This document shows positions 48,176 to 62,400 of a DNA stretch of 64,000 bases, piece after piece; position 1 is the stretch's first letter; the number at the start of each line of letters is the position of its first letter. The DNA is taken from assembly GCF_905147045.1 (NCBI RefSeq), contig NC_065904.1:8618001-8682000 (forward strand), written 5' to 3'. The DNA is from Nymphalis io. Taxonomy: Eukaryota; Arthropoda; Insecta; Lepidoptera; Nymphalidae. The notes beneath the pieces were generated by a model. That model saw only the letters and a program-made list of their open reading frames with translations. It was not told the origin of the DNA and did not search any database. Made by a program: the position numbers and the translations under genes.

Positions 48176-49162
48176 CTGTTATTAACACAACATTATTTTC
48201 TAATGTTCCAGCATTGAAATGTAAAATATAAACAAAAAAACAAAGAGTTCGAACACGGATCATATTAAAAGTAACATTCTATCTATATTTTACAAGTCAT
48301 GTCAGAATTGGAATCAAATAACCGATGCTTACACGTGCACGCGATCCAGTCGGATTTATTTGTACATAGTGAATTCAACTGAAAACTGACATAGCTAAAA
48401 TCGATTTCGCTGTATTTGAAGTGAACCTGGCTCTGTATACGTGTATTCGACCGTGAACAATCTAAAACGCAGAGCTCGCTATACTAGACAGAGGATCCCA
48501 TTTGTTCGACGGTGCCGTAGTTGGAATGTAAAACTTTCGAGACTCGACTTTTTGATTACCCATCAATTTTGTTCAAAGTCAAAACTTTAGTAATACTGGT
48601 ATGCAAATTTCATTCCGCAAAACGTAAAAGAAAACCATACAAAAAAAAAAACAAAAGAATAAAGCCCAGCTTGACGTCCGCATTCACATAATTAACCTAT
48701 TCATATTATTGAGGGTTTTTTTTAATACAGAAAGAGAATAAAAATAAAATAACAGAATGCGAAATCCCGTCACGAAATGTTCATGGATAATACGGGCTCA
48801 AAGCACTGAAAATAAAACGCGCTCGCCGACAAATGGACCGTCGTTTGTGCACTCCTTTTGTCACCCGATTCCCCCAACCACTCGCAAATGTCTTTATGAG
48901 TGCCAATAATTCACGCGATGGTACAATTCAAGAGAACTAAAAAAAAAAAACTTGGGAACACTTAGCCGCGATGTTTATTGGTTCTTCAAGCAAAAATACA
49001 TCTTTTCGATGTAGCCCGTGTGATTTTGATAGTTTATATGTAGTTTCAATTAAAATATTTACGAACATATGGATTACAATTGCTTCTTTTAATTAACTGT
49101 ATAATGGATGGAGAATTAGTACCTCTACGTGAAAATGAATTGTTTTTTTTTCACTATCGTGT

Positions 49163-49412
49163 CCGAACATGCTGGTGAGCCTTTGTGCAAGCCCATCTGG
49201 GTACCCACTCATCAGTTATTGTACCGCTAAAAAGCAATACTTAGTATTGTTGCGGTTTGAAGGGTGAGTGAGCGTCGTAACTACAGGATAAGGGACAATT
49301 ACATCTTAGTTCTCGAGGTTTCAATGGTTTATTTAATACAACGCCAATGGCTATGGGCGGTGGTGACCACTTACCATCAGGGGGCCTATTTGCTCGTCTG
49401 CTTATAAAAAAT
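49163..49412 (+). repeat. SINE-like family B, copy 4
   Basis: Shares GAGCCTTTGTGCAAGCCCAT, GGTTTGAAGGGTGAGTGAG and GGTGACCACTTACCATCAG with copies 1-3, with several short deletions; diverged. Confidence 0.75.
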
Positions 49413-51119
49413 AACATGTCCCATACATTACAATTAACGTAAAATATTGTGTTATTCTTGTTGCTTTAAATATAGAAAGAATAAAATAAAAATAGTTTTA
49501 GTATTACAAAGATTTTTCACGGAACACTGCATTCGAAACTATTACCGGAGTAACGAGCAATGGGAGCGTTGACTGATTCACTGTTTTATTTTCGTGTTTT
49601 AAACAATTTCACTGGCCAACTTTTTCGTAAAACAATTTAATTTCTCAAATGAATTATGATACTAACATTTTCTTTTTAAAACTTATCTTACATTCTTTTT
49701 CATATATAATGTTTTTTTTATTTGCTTGACGTTTAGACAAAATTATTATAATTTTTATTGAAAACAAACAAACCAAGCAAATAAAAATATCCGTTCTTAT
49801 GAAATCAACACTATGTAGTGAACCATTTTTATAAGATTATTACTATGTAAATGTGTTGTGATTTTTATTCATAATACTTTATTTATTTTTCATAAATGAA
49901 TTTTCCCTCCCAAATTACAGAACGATGACAGACAGTATTTGCTTAGTGCAAGCGGGCAAATTAAAGCGATCAATCTAAAAGTGTGTGATTCGGCGGTGTC
50001 GAAACAGTGGGACTAGGGTAACATCAATAGAGAGACAATCGAGAGAGACGGGCAGCGGTTGGCGAGCCAATTACTGCGGCGCGTCAACAATGATTTACGA
50101 TATAATGGCCTACGCTCGCCTACATTGTTTAAATGCTTGCGACGGATGAAATCTGTTCGTAATAAAGTATCAAAAAAATACATCACGTCTCTAAATGACT
50201 CGGCAGTTTTTTGTAATTTGTCAAAAACATATAGGAAGCAACAAATTTCCTTCCCTATGAAGTTTTATATTTATTTAATGGCACAAAATATAATTTAAAA
50301 AAAAATGTTATTATTTATTAATGACATGAACATATATAATCGTTTTATTATTCGCTGATCTGTCACGGTTCTCAATGATCAACAGAGCGAGGGCGATGTT
50401 CAATAGCGTGCTTCCCCCATGTTTCTCGTGGCGTCATCAATCGTATTATTTGCATAATAATATCCATTATAATTACTAAAGGTAGGTCTAAATATTGTTT
50501 CTTGAACTATAATATGTGATTTATCATGTGTTCACACAATGATTTAGAATACTAATGTTATCACATATTTATCTACCTACTTACTACATTGTTTTATAAA
50601 ATAAAATTACAATTTTATTATAAAATACATTGATATCGATAACCAATTAATGTGATAAAATGTCCTATAATTTAATTTAATGTTATGTATTTTGCATATA
50701 TATGGACTTTTTTTTTTGTTTCGTTTATCGGTTGCACCGAACGACGTCCTACAAGTTAGTAAGACAAGATTGATTGTTATTTTCTACTGAATGATGAATC
50801 GAAAAAATTTAAAATAAACATAACATTAGGTTTATATATTCCTTGCGATTTGCTAATAGTTCTGCTGTATTATGCACTATAAAGAGTTCTTGATTAATTT
50901 ACCTTTATTTGTAATACAACTATATTCCATCTAAATACTTATTACGACTTTAATTTGACTTCAGGTTACAACTTCGCGGACATTAAAAACGCCATTTTTT
51001 TGCAAATATATGGGCAATATCAAAGATTATTCCAGATCTCGACCAATGATATCGCTTCAATCCGTTGTCAAAGTTGTTTATTTGTCTTTACTCTTTTTGT
51101 GGTTGAAATATAGGGTACA
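49413..51119. other. AT-rich noncoding intron sequence
   Basis: Nothing recognised, apart from a GC-richer patch at about 49980-50150. Confidence 0.5.
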
Positions 51120-51314
51120 AGTCATTCACGGTAGCATACGAAAGCGATCCCGTGGCGCTCCTCATTAACACGGAAAGGGTACCGTTGGTTTTTTAATGGG
51201 TATTCCGATGTTCGGGGCGCACTCGGCGCCTTGGACACCGGCGAGCCCCACATACCCTCCCAATGTTTCCTTGAGGGAAACGGGTAACGCGTATTTCCAG
51301 CGTTAAAAAAAAAT
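51120..51314 (+). mobile_element. Non-LTR retrotransposon 3' UTR fragment
   Basis: The GC-rich segment with CTCCTCATTAACACGGAAAG, GGCGCACTCGGCGCC and GGGTAACGCGTATTTCCAGC ends in an A tract at 51305-51312. This is the usual look of a 5'-truncated non-LTR retrotransposon tail in butterflies. No protein frame remains. Confidence 0.6.
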
Positions 51315-52129
51315 GATACAAGTCATTGGTCGTCAATTCGTATGAGAATCAATATTACTAATACCCTACAATTGTATCAGCGTAAAGCACGCCTATAATA
51401 AATGTCATTATCATTATTAAGAACAGTTGTCGCCGTATTGCTCATTTACAGATATTTATCGTGACAAGAAAAATAATTTAACACCATTTCTCAATGGCAA
51501 TGTGTGGAATAATTGTCATTTGTCACGTACGCCGTAAACGTACAAGTATTTTATATGACATTAATGCATTTAAACCGAGGGTTACCAAGTGTCCGGTATT
51601 CAATAGGACAGTTCGTTTTTGTCATATAATTTTAGAGTGAAAGAAAAAATAACCTTTCTAATTACTATGGAGTGTTAAATATTTTCTAAAATAAGAAATG
51701 AATCATAATAAGCTAAAATCATACAGATTGAAAACGTTTATATTTTTATTTTTCTAAGTGAAATTCCTTCTCGATCCATTTTTATCACTTCTGTCAGTGT
51801 CCGTTCTGTTTTACACGTTTTTTTTTTTTGTTTTTTAAATAACTTCTACAATGTCAAGCGTATTAGTCATAACATTTCTAAGAAACTATTAGGTAATTTT
51901 TACGAGTCATAGAAAATCGAAGGTTATTTTGCTGATCATATTCGTACTAAATTACAGTGTTCGAAATAACCATCAAATTCTTTGTCTGTGCAAAAAAAAA
52001 AATAGGATTCGGTGAAGCATTTTAATATGGCATGTATAATAAAACAATAGTTTATAGTAATAAAGTACAATTACAAATATGAATGAGCCTCTCTAATTTT
52101 AGGAACAAGGTAATAAGCTCTTGCATTAC

Positions 52130-52245
52130 ATGATTCTTCATTGTTATGTTGTAAGTGATTTATGTTTCTTGCAGCAACAACGTCTATGGACATAGAAGGT
52201 AACTTAACATCAGGTGACTTATTTGGTAGCCTTTCTTTTTATAAA
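52130..52245 (+). repeat. Family B repeat, short degenerate fragment
   Basis: Weak match to the 3' part of family B (CAACGTCTATGGACATAGA, CATCAGGTGACTTATTTGG). Confidence 0.4.
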
Positions 52246-52594
52246 ACGTGAAGTAAAATGCTTAAGGCTTAAGAATTGAATTCCTTTACCTTGCCATAAT
52301 TATTTGTTTCATATCAAGTAAAAATAATAGCAATAATCAACATCAATTAAACAGTATCGGATAAAATCGATATCATTAAAAAACTAATTGGTTTTCAAAA
52401 AGAAATAATTATCCTCGGCGCTCTATAAAATAATCAGTTAAAAAATCGGATAAGACATAATGAGTTACCAAAGTGTAATTATAGATATACTAGCTGTTGC
52501 CCGCTCGTTTTGCAACGTAATTTATACTTTATTATTATTGTTTTTTTTTTTTTTTAATAATAAATTACTTGACTTTTAATAAAGCCGTTTGGAA

Positions 52595-52780
52595 CAACGA
52601 TGTAGAGATATTTTCACATTTAGTTCGAATCCGGGCAAGCACAAAGAGTTTCATGTGTTTGTGATTATTACAACTTGTGTTGAAGGCAAAATTGTATCCA
52701 CCAACTCGCAACTTAAGTACCGTGGTAAAATGAGCTTCGAACCATCTCCTTGAGATGTGAAAAGGCTTTTGCAATGATCA
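52595..52780 (+). repeat. Metulj-like SINE, degenerate copy
   Basis: TTCGAATCCGGGCAAGCAC is the B-box region of the family. The body is poorly preserved, with recognisable pieces up to about 52780. Confidence 0.5.
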
Positions 52781-55700
52781 GGTCATGTTTCCCGGGTGTA
52801 CTTTATTAAATAAACATTAGATTTTTTCTTTTTAAAACAGATAAATAAACATAAAACAGTAGATCGAGCAGAAGTATAAAGTTTTTTTTTAATTATATTC
52901 AATTGGAAAAATCATGAAAAATTAGTACACGATGGTCATCTAAAGTACCAATATGCTATTCATATTATACATTTTTAACAACAATTTAAAAAAAGAACGT
53001 TTTAAAAAAACGGTCAAATTGCATCTTCAAAATATGTTTACAGGCGTGTTTATTCAGACTCGATTCTCGTTATACCAGGTGTCAATGAGCGACCATTTTT
53101 TTACCCCTAATAGGTATCACCGCTTTTTTGCCCACGAGATAAACAATTTACTTTTTGTTCCCGAGTATTACAAATATCGTCTTTAATTAACCGTGTCGAT
53201 ATATATTTTTTCCTTTTACTTACTAATTACGCTTTACAAGAAATACGCGGGTTTCTTTCTCAGGATCCTCTGTAAGGTGACGGGTTTTTTTTTTTATAAA
53301 AAATACAAATACATTTTAATGTTTAATTGTTAATGTTTGTTAATTACTAAAAGTAGAATGGAAAATTTATTTCGCTGGAAAGGTCGATTACAGAAATATA
53401 TACTTAAACTTCATAGATAGTCAGGAATTTATACCAATAATTTAATAATTGAACAGTATGAAAATAGTTTAAAAATACTTTTAAAAATAAAAATAAAAAG
53501 TTTTTTATTTTTAAACTTTCGTTATGTTAAAGATTTGTATTACGTAATATATATGAATAAACTCTTAACATATTATTTCTGTATCAGTTTAGAAATTCAT
53601 AAAAAAAGAAATAACAATTCATAAAAAAATTTAAACAGATTATAAATAACTAAAGAATGTATGAAAACTTAAAAAAAAACTCGAATACATTAGGAAGAAA
53701 TATTTATAACAAAGGCTGTTGAGTGAAACCTTAAGTAAGCCATTATTATAATAAGTACTCGAGCTATGTAGTCATGTTAACAAGACAAACAAGATCAACA
53801 CACTTGACCGCGTTTCTCGCCACTGAGCCTTACCGTACCTGTAGGTGAACTACATGTGTAGAAATGATCTTTATTACGATGAGCGTAAGGTCCTAATTGA
53901 TTAAGTAGATTGATAATTTAAAATTAACAATAACTATTCACATTATAAAATTTTCCGATATAGTAGTAGATTTAAGTTTAATTAGCATTAAAGAGTCATT
54001 AGTTATAAGTATGTGTTAATCTTGTAAAATTATAATTAAAAAATGCTCAAAGTTCAAATTAATATTTTTTTATTAATAGAGCTGTAATGTAAAATTGCAA
54101 TAAATATCGAATTTAAATTGTAAAAAAAATATCATCCGTGTTTGTGGTTTCAATGCATTGAAATAAAATGGAAACTATCTTTAATTTATTTTTAAGCCAA
54201 TTGGAATAATTATGAGGTTTTCAAACCAAAATCAATTTGAATATCAGAATCAAGATTGAAAAGTTTTTTTTTCTGCGTGAATCCTGAATTTTATTGCTTT
54301 TTTGATTCAACTAAGGCCATCTTTGTTTTAATTAATCAAAACTGGCAGAGTTTTAAATTATCGATAAAATTAAATATCATTAAAATGTTTACATTTAAGA
54401 TTTACGATATCACAACGTCCATTAAATATTTTTATCTTTATAGCTCTTAGAGGTTATTTCAAAGAGTTTTCAATCATAAAAAATTAACTTATTTTAATGT
54501 AAATTTATATGCAATGTTTTATTTTTTCCTGAGCGATTCTCTGTTCAAACATATGTCCAGATGTCTGATCCTTTTAAAGGCATGCTTATAACACGCGATA
54601 TAACGTGCATGAGCGCACTTGCCTCATCTTGATGATATTTTATTACCTATACCTATCTTTAAGCCAATCAGTTAAATTATTCACTTCATGTATGACGCGC
54701 TACTTTAATAATAAATTGTAATAAATGTCACATATTTATTACAGAATTTTCCGTCGTATCTGACTCGTGTTATGAAAATGTAAACTTTTCATTTAATTAA
54801 ATATCGATTATATATTTATTTGTTAAACTCTTGAACTCATTTTAAACCTAAAATTTATTTCGATCTAAATATTTTATTCTAATTAAATAAATAAATTAAA
54901 ATATTATATGAAAAAAGTTACAAATAATAAACCACAACCCAGAAGTTACAAAAAAGGGTACGGTGTTAAACAATCCTTTATATCGAATTAACAAGAAAAT
55001 TCTCGTGTAAATATACTTCATTGTTTTATTTTGTCATAATAGCCTCGAGACCTCGAGTAATTTATCAATCTTGTTCCGTTCTGCCGATAAAAAACACAAA
55101 ACCAATCGGGACTGAGATCTCGCTCCCAATGCCAACTTGTACTGAACGAGTTGTGAAGCATGCACTCGGTATTTTCATTAAAGAAGCCGTCTCATTATAG
55201 ACGTGCTCCGAGTTCATGAGGCCCTGGTGGCAATTATCGCGGTACGAAACTTTATTCAATTCGTTGTCGCCCGCTGGCTGCGCCCCGAGGAAATTATTCT
55301 CCCGCCGCGAATTCCGCTTCATTTGCGACCGGCCCCGCTTTTCGCTTTCCTGCTGCCCTGATACTTTAACTTTAGTTTCTACAGCGTTACACAACAAGGA
55401 ATGAAGAAATCCTTTGCCCGTCCCTTCTCGAAAAATTGATATACTCTATTAAAAATAAAATCGTCATCGGATAAAATACATAAACCCTATTAGAATACTA
55501 TAAATTTATATTCTAAAATAGTTCTATATAATATAATACCTACTCAACAAAAAAAAATTAAAGTACAACAATAAAATATAAGTTGCATAGTCGAGTGTTA
55601 ACCGTATGGAAACTACAAAGTAAAATAGGACACAGAGAAGAATTTGAAATAATATGTTGCATTCCGACACGAGTCATACAAAATGAAAGAGTTTGGGAAA

Positions 55701-56270
55701 AATAAACTCGCATTTTACGTTGGAAAATGCAACGAGCAGTGTTCTTTTGTTACTCAACGCTCTGAGCTTCTCTTTGTTATTTTATATTTTAACTGCGTGT
55801 GTGCTTGGATTCATCTGTTTCATTCTTTCAAAATCAACACATTCTTTTATTTTGCTCCTTTGTTTTAACTTGACTTATTTCAAGAAAATTCGCGAGAAAA
55901 TGTAAAAAATTAATTACTCTATAAGAGGTTCAACTAAAAAAATAATTACTTTATTTGAAATATATAGTTAAAATGAAGGAAATAAAAATCAATTTCATTA
56001 GTAGCTTATTAAGTCTCTGTTCATAATATGCAAACGGATTAATGTTGGCTCGCTTAAAAGCTAACATCGAGTAACACCGAAGTAACTAATTGGATATTGT
56101 AAATTTTCAAAGTTAGTTTTTATGCTTTTTATTCAAATTAATGCGCAGTGCTTAGAAAACAGTTTTGCACCTTTAGGGTAGTTTTTTTTTTTATTTCTAA
56201 ATTAAATTTACAATTAGCCGAGATTACGAGCAATATACTCTAATAATTTATGAAGATAAATATTTTATAT
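52781..56270. other. Noncoding intron sequence with one GC-richer island
   Basis: AT-rich except for about 55080-55440, where the - strand has an open frame of about 110 codons. No donor site, homology or conserved block was found there, so it is not called as an exon. Confidence 0.45.
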
Positions 56271-56274
56271 TTCT

Positions 56275-56475
56275 GTGTTTCGGTTTGAAGGATGGCTTTG
56301 TATGTGTCATCATATCACATACACTAGAGACATAACATCCCTTTTGATTGGGAACGCAATGACAATGCGATACTACCGGACTAGATAATATTTATTACAG
56401 TAAGAATATCAACGGTGTCTACACTTACCATGTGATAGCGATGCTTGTCTGATTGCATTGAATTTGAAAAAAAAA
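56275..56475 (+). repeat. Family B repeat, degenerate copy
   Basis: TGTGTTTCGGTTTGAAGGAT, AGAGACATAACATCCCTT, CTACACTTACCAT and an A tract at 56466-56476 follow the family B order, with heavy divergence. Confidence 0.5.
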
Positions 56476-56479
56476 AACA

Positions 56480-59400
56480 TCTGCGTTTAATAACATTTAA
56501 AAAAAATATAATTAATAATTGGTTTGCAACATAAAAATGCAATTAATACGATTTGCTGAGACATGCACACCGAGGTGATTTATTTTAAGCATTTATCAGA
56601 TAACCCGTCACATTTAGCACTGCACACTGATATAAATAAACGACAGTGTATTTCCACTCACGAAATGAAGACACGATGAGAGGCGACGAGGACATCTAGA
56701 ATTGAATATAAGCTGCTCGTTACAACATTATTTTTTCACTTTAGTAATACGTTTTTGTTTAAAAAAATTGCAGAATCAAAAATATTACAAAATTTGATTA
56801 TTTACCTTAATTAATTTGAAGTGTTTCAAATGTAAAGTATAATGTTTATAGGTTCAAATAAATGGCGAGTTTGAGAGAGTGTGCGGTGCATGAAAATTCA
56901 ATTAACAGCTGCGGCAATAAAACCTCCAGCTTATCATTAAGGCAGTAATTTAAAAAAAAAGAAGGGAACGAGATAAAATAAGAACCTATTATCTTATTTA
57001 AAAAAAGAAACGAATGAGTCAGCTGTCTGAGGAACAGATTAAATAATAATTAGTAGGTGCTTACGACCATTGGCAACGTGTCAGATGAATGAGTGCTTGG
57101 ATTTAGCCACACATTACACTACGCAATTCATCACGAGATATCCGAATTGGTTTCGAGGTTCGCTACAGTAATAAATATCCCGCTTTTGACGTAGCGATGT
57201 GAAATATTTAATGGAGTCGTTTTAAAGTTATATTTAGTAGTTTTAAAACTTTGTTTCTGGTCTGTTGTAAATTTTAATAGCTATCATTAAATATAAATGG
57301 ATTTATGATTTTTCTTTGTTATTATATTGAATACGTCATGTTCTTACAGTATAAACAAACGCTTTCCATAAATATTATAAGAATATATTTTCCTATTCCC
57401 AAGTAAATAGATATAAATTATAAATTAATTTAAAAGTAATGAATGCCTTTTATAGATTTTTTGTATCTGTTTTATTATTGGAACGTTTAATAAATAGTTA
57501 AATGCTATGGTTTTAGAAAAACTAATTATAACTTCGATGGTTGTGTGTATTCCAATTAATTATAACTCGCCAGTAATACACAAAGTACGTGTATTATTTA
57601 GTTTCGTGCAAAGTCAAATTATAGTAAGTCACGCGACATATTGAAATTTTCGTCATAAAATATTTTCTACATAAGCAATGTAAATGACGGGCGCTGCCGG
57701 TGAAGCATAAAACATCGTATCGAAAATGAAAAATGTAACATGAATCAAACTTTCAAAGATCTTTTTATTGCCAATAACCTAGTTCCTATGAATTTCGCCG
57801 CAAGTGATATTCGTATTATTTCAGCTATTTTCTTAATATAGCGTACATGTGGACGGTAGACGCTTGTCGCAAATATACAATATATATCTTTCGCATTTTT
57901 ATTCTTTTTTAATTTGGTACCGTATTTTATTAAAGTAAAAAATGCATGTAAATTTATAACGTAAGATTTTTCTCTTGATCAACATATCTAATATACATTT
58001 ATTGTTGTAAATATAATGTGGTCTCCAGCTCAGGCTTCGGTCGTTTCGTTCGAACTATCGCGTCGGAAATAGACGTCGACTGTTGCGTGGGCGAAGCATC
58101 AAAATATTACGGTAAACAAACTGAATTAGCGGCAGATTAACGGGTTTTCAGTGGAATAGCATTTCTGATATATGTTGGCTTCAGTTTGTTTATTACAAAC
58201 AAAGTTCTGTTGGGAATTGTAATAGGTTTGTTTTAAGATAACGATAATAAAATGGATTTAAATGTTTTCAAAACGAATTGATATTTGAGTATAATTTGAA
58301 CATTAACCAGTCAATTATTCTATAAATTAATAAATAGAAAGTGAAAGAAATATGAGCTTAGATAAAAATTTAATAATAATAATGTCGACAGATCAGATGC
58401 ATCTGTATCTCAATAACAAATTACACACACTTGTATAAGAGGATCCGAAACAGAATGAATATATTTGTTCCTAAAGCCCTTGTCATCCGAAGCGTTGAAA
58501 CCATTACCCGTTAAAAGATAAATTCAAACGAACAGCTTTAAATCCATTGTCATGTATCTCAAAAATACGTCGCCATACTCAAACATTTACCCACGTTCGC
58601 GCACACAATAAAATATCAAATAAATTCGAAGGTACTCCGCTGAACGATATTAGGGTTGATAATATCGCAGTCTACCTCGCAATGATAAAATAACTCGTAA
58701 GAGTTTTTATAATGATATTATTACGTGTTTGGAATGCAATTATTGAAATCAAAATGAAATTTGCATTACAAAAGCAAGTAGGCGAAGTTCATGAATAATT
58801 TATTTGATGATACGGTTTTTAATGTTTGCCGTTGAATATAACAAAAGCTGTTTACTGATATTAAGTTGAGTCATTATAAAATTATTATATTCTTGTTTGT
58901 AGTTTCGTAATCATAGCTGATATAAATTTTTTGTAAACTCTTTCAATTAGATTTTCAAGAATATTATATATTTAAGGCGCGCTTAAGTTATGCTAACCTA
59001 ATTTCAGTTCATATGCTTTATAATATAAAATCAGTTGGAGAGCGTTTTGCGTCGCGCCGAGCAACGAACCGAGAATCTGTGCTCCATAGTACCAGGGGAA
59101 CAGAGTACAGCCGAAAGTGCCCGTAATATGAACAGCATACGTACGTTGCGGCACACAGACGCTTGCCGCTCAGAATCGATACGGGGGGCCGCCACCCTGA
59201 GGATGAGGGGATGAATTTAAATTATTCACAGCGGGTATAACTGCGTGCTGCCGTCTTTAACAAACAAATTACGTATGCGCGCCTAATAACGCGATACACC
59301 CGGCTCTTAGACCTAAGATGCCAAGCTTTCAATTATAACTACAGATAAATGATGTGGGTCCGGCTCGTAACGCTCGCTACTGATATCTACTTGTCGTGTC

Positions 59401-62400
59401 CTCATTCCGTTAATTACATCAAGAATGCCCATAATTAGATTACATTGAATAATCTCCAGCTTAGTAGTATATAGCTAAAACATGCTTAAAATTAAGAAAT
59501 AATTATTTCGTAAATATGTTAGAATAATTAAATATCCAATATAATAAATTCTACACACGTACATACTGTACCAATGATGTTGTTCTTTGAATATAGGAAA
59601 AGGGTTGTTGTTACGTTTAATTAATTATAATTAACATGCAATCAAATATGGAATTACAGATGTTGCAGTAATCTAATTTATGCGTTAAATACACACATGC
59701 ATGTACAAAAAGTCATAATAGATATTTATTTTACGTTACATTAAAAAATTACATTTATAAAGCAGTGATTTGAATTGGTTTGCGGCGAGAAATCGATCAA
59801 GATGTGACTAAAATTGTTCCTTTCCCTTTTATCTTCCTTAAATGCCGACACAAAGTAAAAAAGTAGGGAGAACATAGCGTCAAAGAGATTGAATGAATAT
59901 CGATTGTAGAGTCGACAGCAATTGAAGCACATCGAGGGGGAACCGGGTACCGGGAGCGCAGAGTCGTATAGGAGCGAGGGGCTCTTCCGACTGGCCGTGA
60001 CAATTTATGTTATTGCCACGGAGCTGGACGTCGCCGATACGGGACCCTCACATGTAATTGTTAGTTGGACCGCAGGATATTGGGGAATGAAACGAGAGCG
60101 GTGATTGATTAAGCGGCGATAACGATTATGGTCGTGGATATTACAGGCGATGAAAAATTGGAGGGGTGATGACATTTCCAGTCCGTAATTAAAGTCAGTA
60201 AAGCCAATTTACAAACAAACTCATCGGTGTTAACGGGAGTGAATTAAAAGAGTGGTTACCCACTGACTTTTAAAGAAAAAAAAAACGCGCACATGCGATG
60301 CGATGCTGGTACGTTAACAGATTAAGCCGAAAGATCAACAAATAAATTTTAATCCGACCGAACAGCATTCTCGCATTTCCGGCGGCAAAAACTCGCCTGA
60401 CTCGACACATGGGAGAAAAAAAACTAAAGTTATTATCTTAAGTCGAACCCAACAGAACCCATTAGTAAACAACACGGGCACAAAAGAGGGCAAAATAGCG
60501 GCTTATACGAAAAAAAGGTTATAAAAAATCGGCTTTTGATCCCTGGGTCCCCTGCACTGCATCTGTGAAGGTTTTATTAGTCTGCAGACTAGTTGTGAAA
60601 ACGATTTGTTGATGTTGAACTTTGTATTTACAACGCAATATTTGTTTTACTCAATAATTAAACAAATTATTGTAATTAAAATTTACACATACTAATATAA
60701 CATTGTTTTAATTATTTATAACGTTACAGGAATTTATAGTGTTACATGTAACGTTATAATGTAAAATGTTAATTAAATAATGTACTAGGGTTTGATTGTA
60801 AATGTTCTTCAACTGCAAAGCGATTACAGCTATTATACAGCTTAGAAGTTTCACAAATTAAACTGTTCGTCCAAAGTCGAAGCTAGAGCAGAAGTTCTGA
60901 AAGCGTTAACTAGTAATAACATTGGTGTTTATATATTTGGTGAGCGTTTACCGCGACAAATCTGCTCTCGACAAAACTTTCCACTCGAACAAAGCGACGT
61001 CCAGGTATACGCCAGCTGGGGATTACTGCATCCTACAACCAAACCACAAACTCGTCGACCAACTCGGTCGACCATTTATAAGCCGTATCAACTTACATCC
61101 CGATATAGTTTGACGATCCGGCACGAAAGTTAAATGGGTTTAATGACAACTGAGACTTTATTTTTAGAGACACAAATGTACCGAATTACTACTAAGAGAT
61201 TATAAAACCTTAAATTTTGCAAACATTTAAGAGTAACTAGCTCAAGACCTTTGAACTTTATCAATTTCATTATTATAATTATAAGGATTAGTTAGAAGAA
61301 TATTGGCAAATTAAACCTTTAAGCGTTACAAGAAAGTAACACCTATGCAATTGTATAATCACGAACCGTTAAACAGGTAACTGTACAATAATATCGATGT
61401 TACGACGCGAAAGGAGTTACTTGGCTACAGTCGACGCAATTAATTTCAAATCAATTTGCTGTGTGGTAGTGAATTTATTATCATTTCAATTGTTCATGAC
61501 ATAATAAACGAGTAGCTAACAAACCGCAGAGGTATAATGCGAAGCGGAAATAATAATGGCGTTTGTTAGAGCACAGGCTGTCGACGCCGCGGGCTTTGCC
61601 CTGCCTCACATCCTAATTATGCCAATAATAATTACCCGCACAGTAGTCGACTCGACAGCTGGCTTCTTCCGCTATCTCCTTAAGCTTTATGATCTCCTCG
61701 TGGGAATGACCGCTTAAACATACTCTATTTATAATAACTTTATATTTTTATTACTATTATGATGTGCAATAAAACCTCTTTACTTACAAAATAATGGATT
61801 GTTGTTGTTAATTAACTCAGTTTATAAAATATATATTATGTATAATTTCTGAGAAGGAACATTTACATCGGTTTTTAATAGAACATCAGCATCCGTTTAA
61901 GACAAATATAATTATTGCGAATGACTGTAACGATTCGCTCCGCAGCTCTATCTACGGGGCTTGTCCCGAGAGGCGATTTATTTTATCGTATCAATCAATT
62001 ACACAGAGAATTCGATATTAAAATTTTAATTCGCATCAGAGATCGCAGGCTTTTGGCCGACGCAATAACGTTTTTGTGAAATGAATGATGATACGCCCGA
62101 GGCAGGTAACGCGATACGTCCGTTGTGGGATATAAATAAAGTCGTTGAAGCGAAAAATTCATCAGAATTTATCACTCATGCTGGCGTTGTGTTGGCCTGC
62201 ACAAATAACATGTCGCCTATTACACGCCAACTAAAATAATATGTGTAATACGTTGAAGTACATAATGCTGATTGAATCACTGACCATTCGCGTTTAATTA
62301 AACAAAATGTGCTGTGTAGCGATGTGTATTCGAGCGTGTAATTTAGCTGACCAAATCAGACAGGATGTTAAATATATGAAGTTTCTATTAAAAGCAACAA

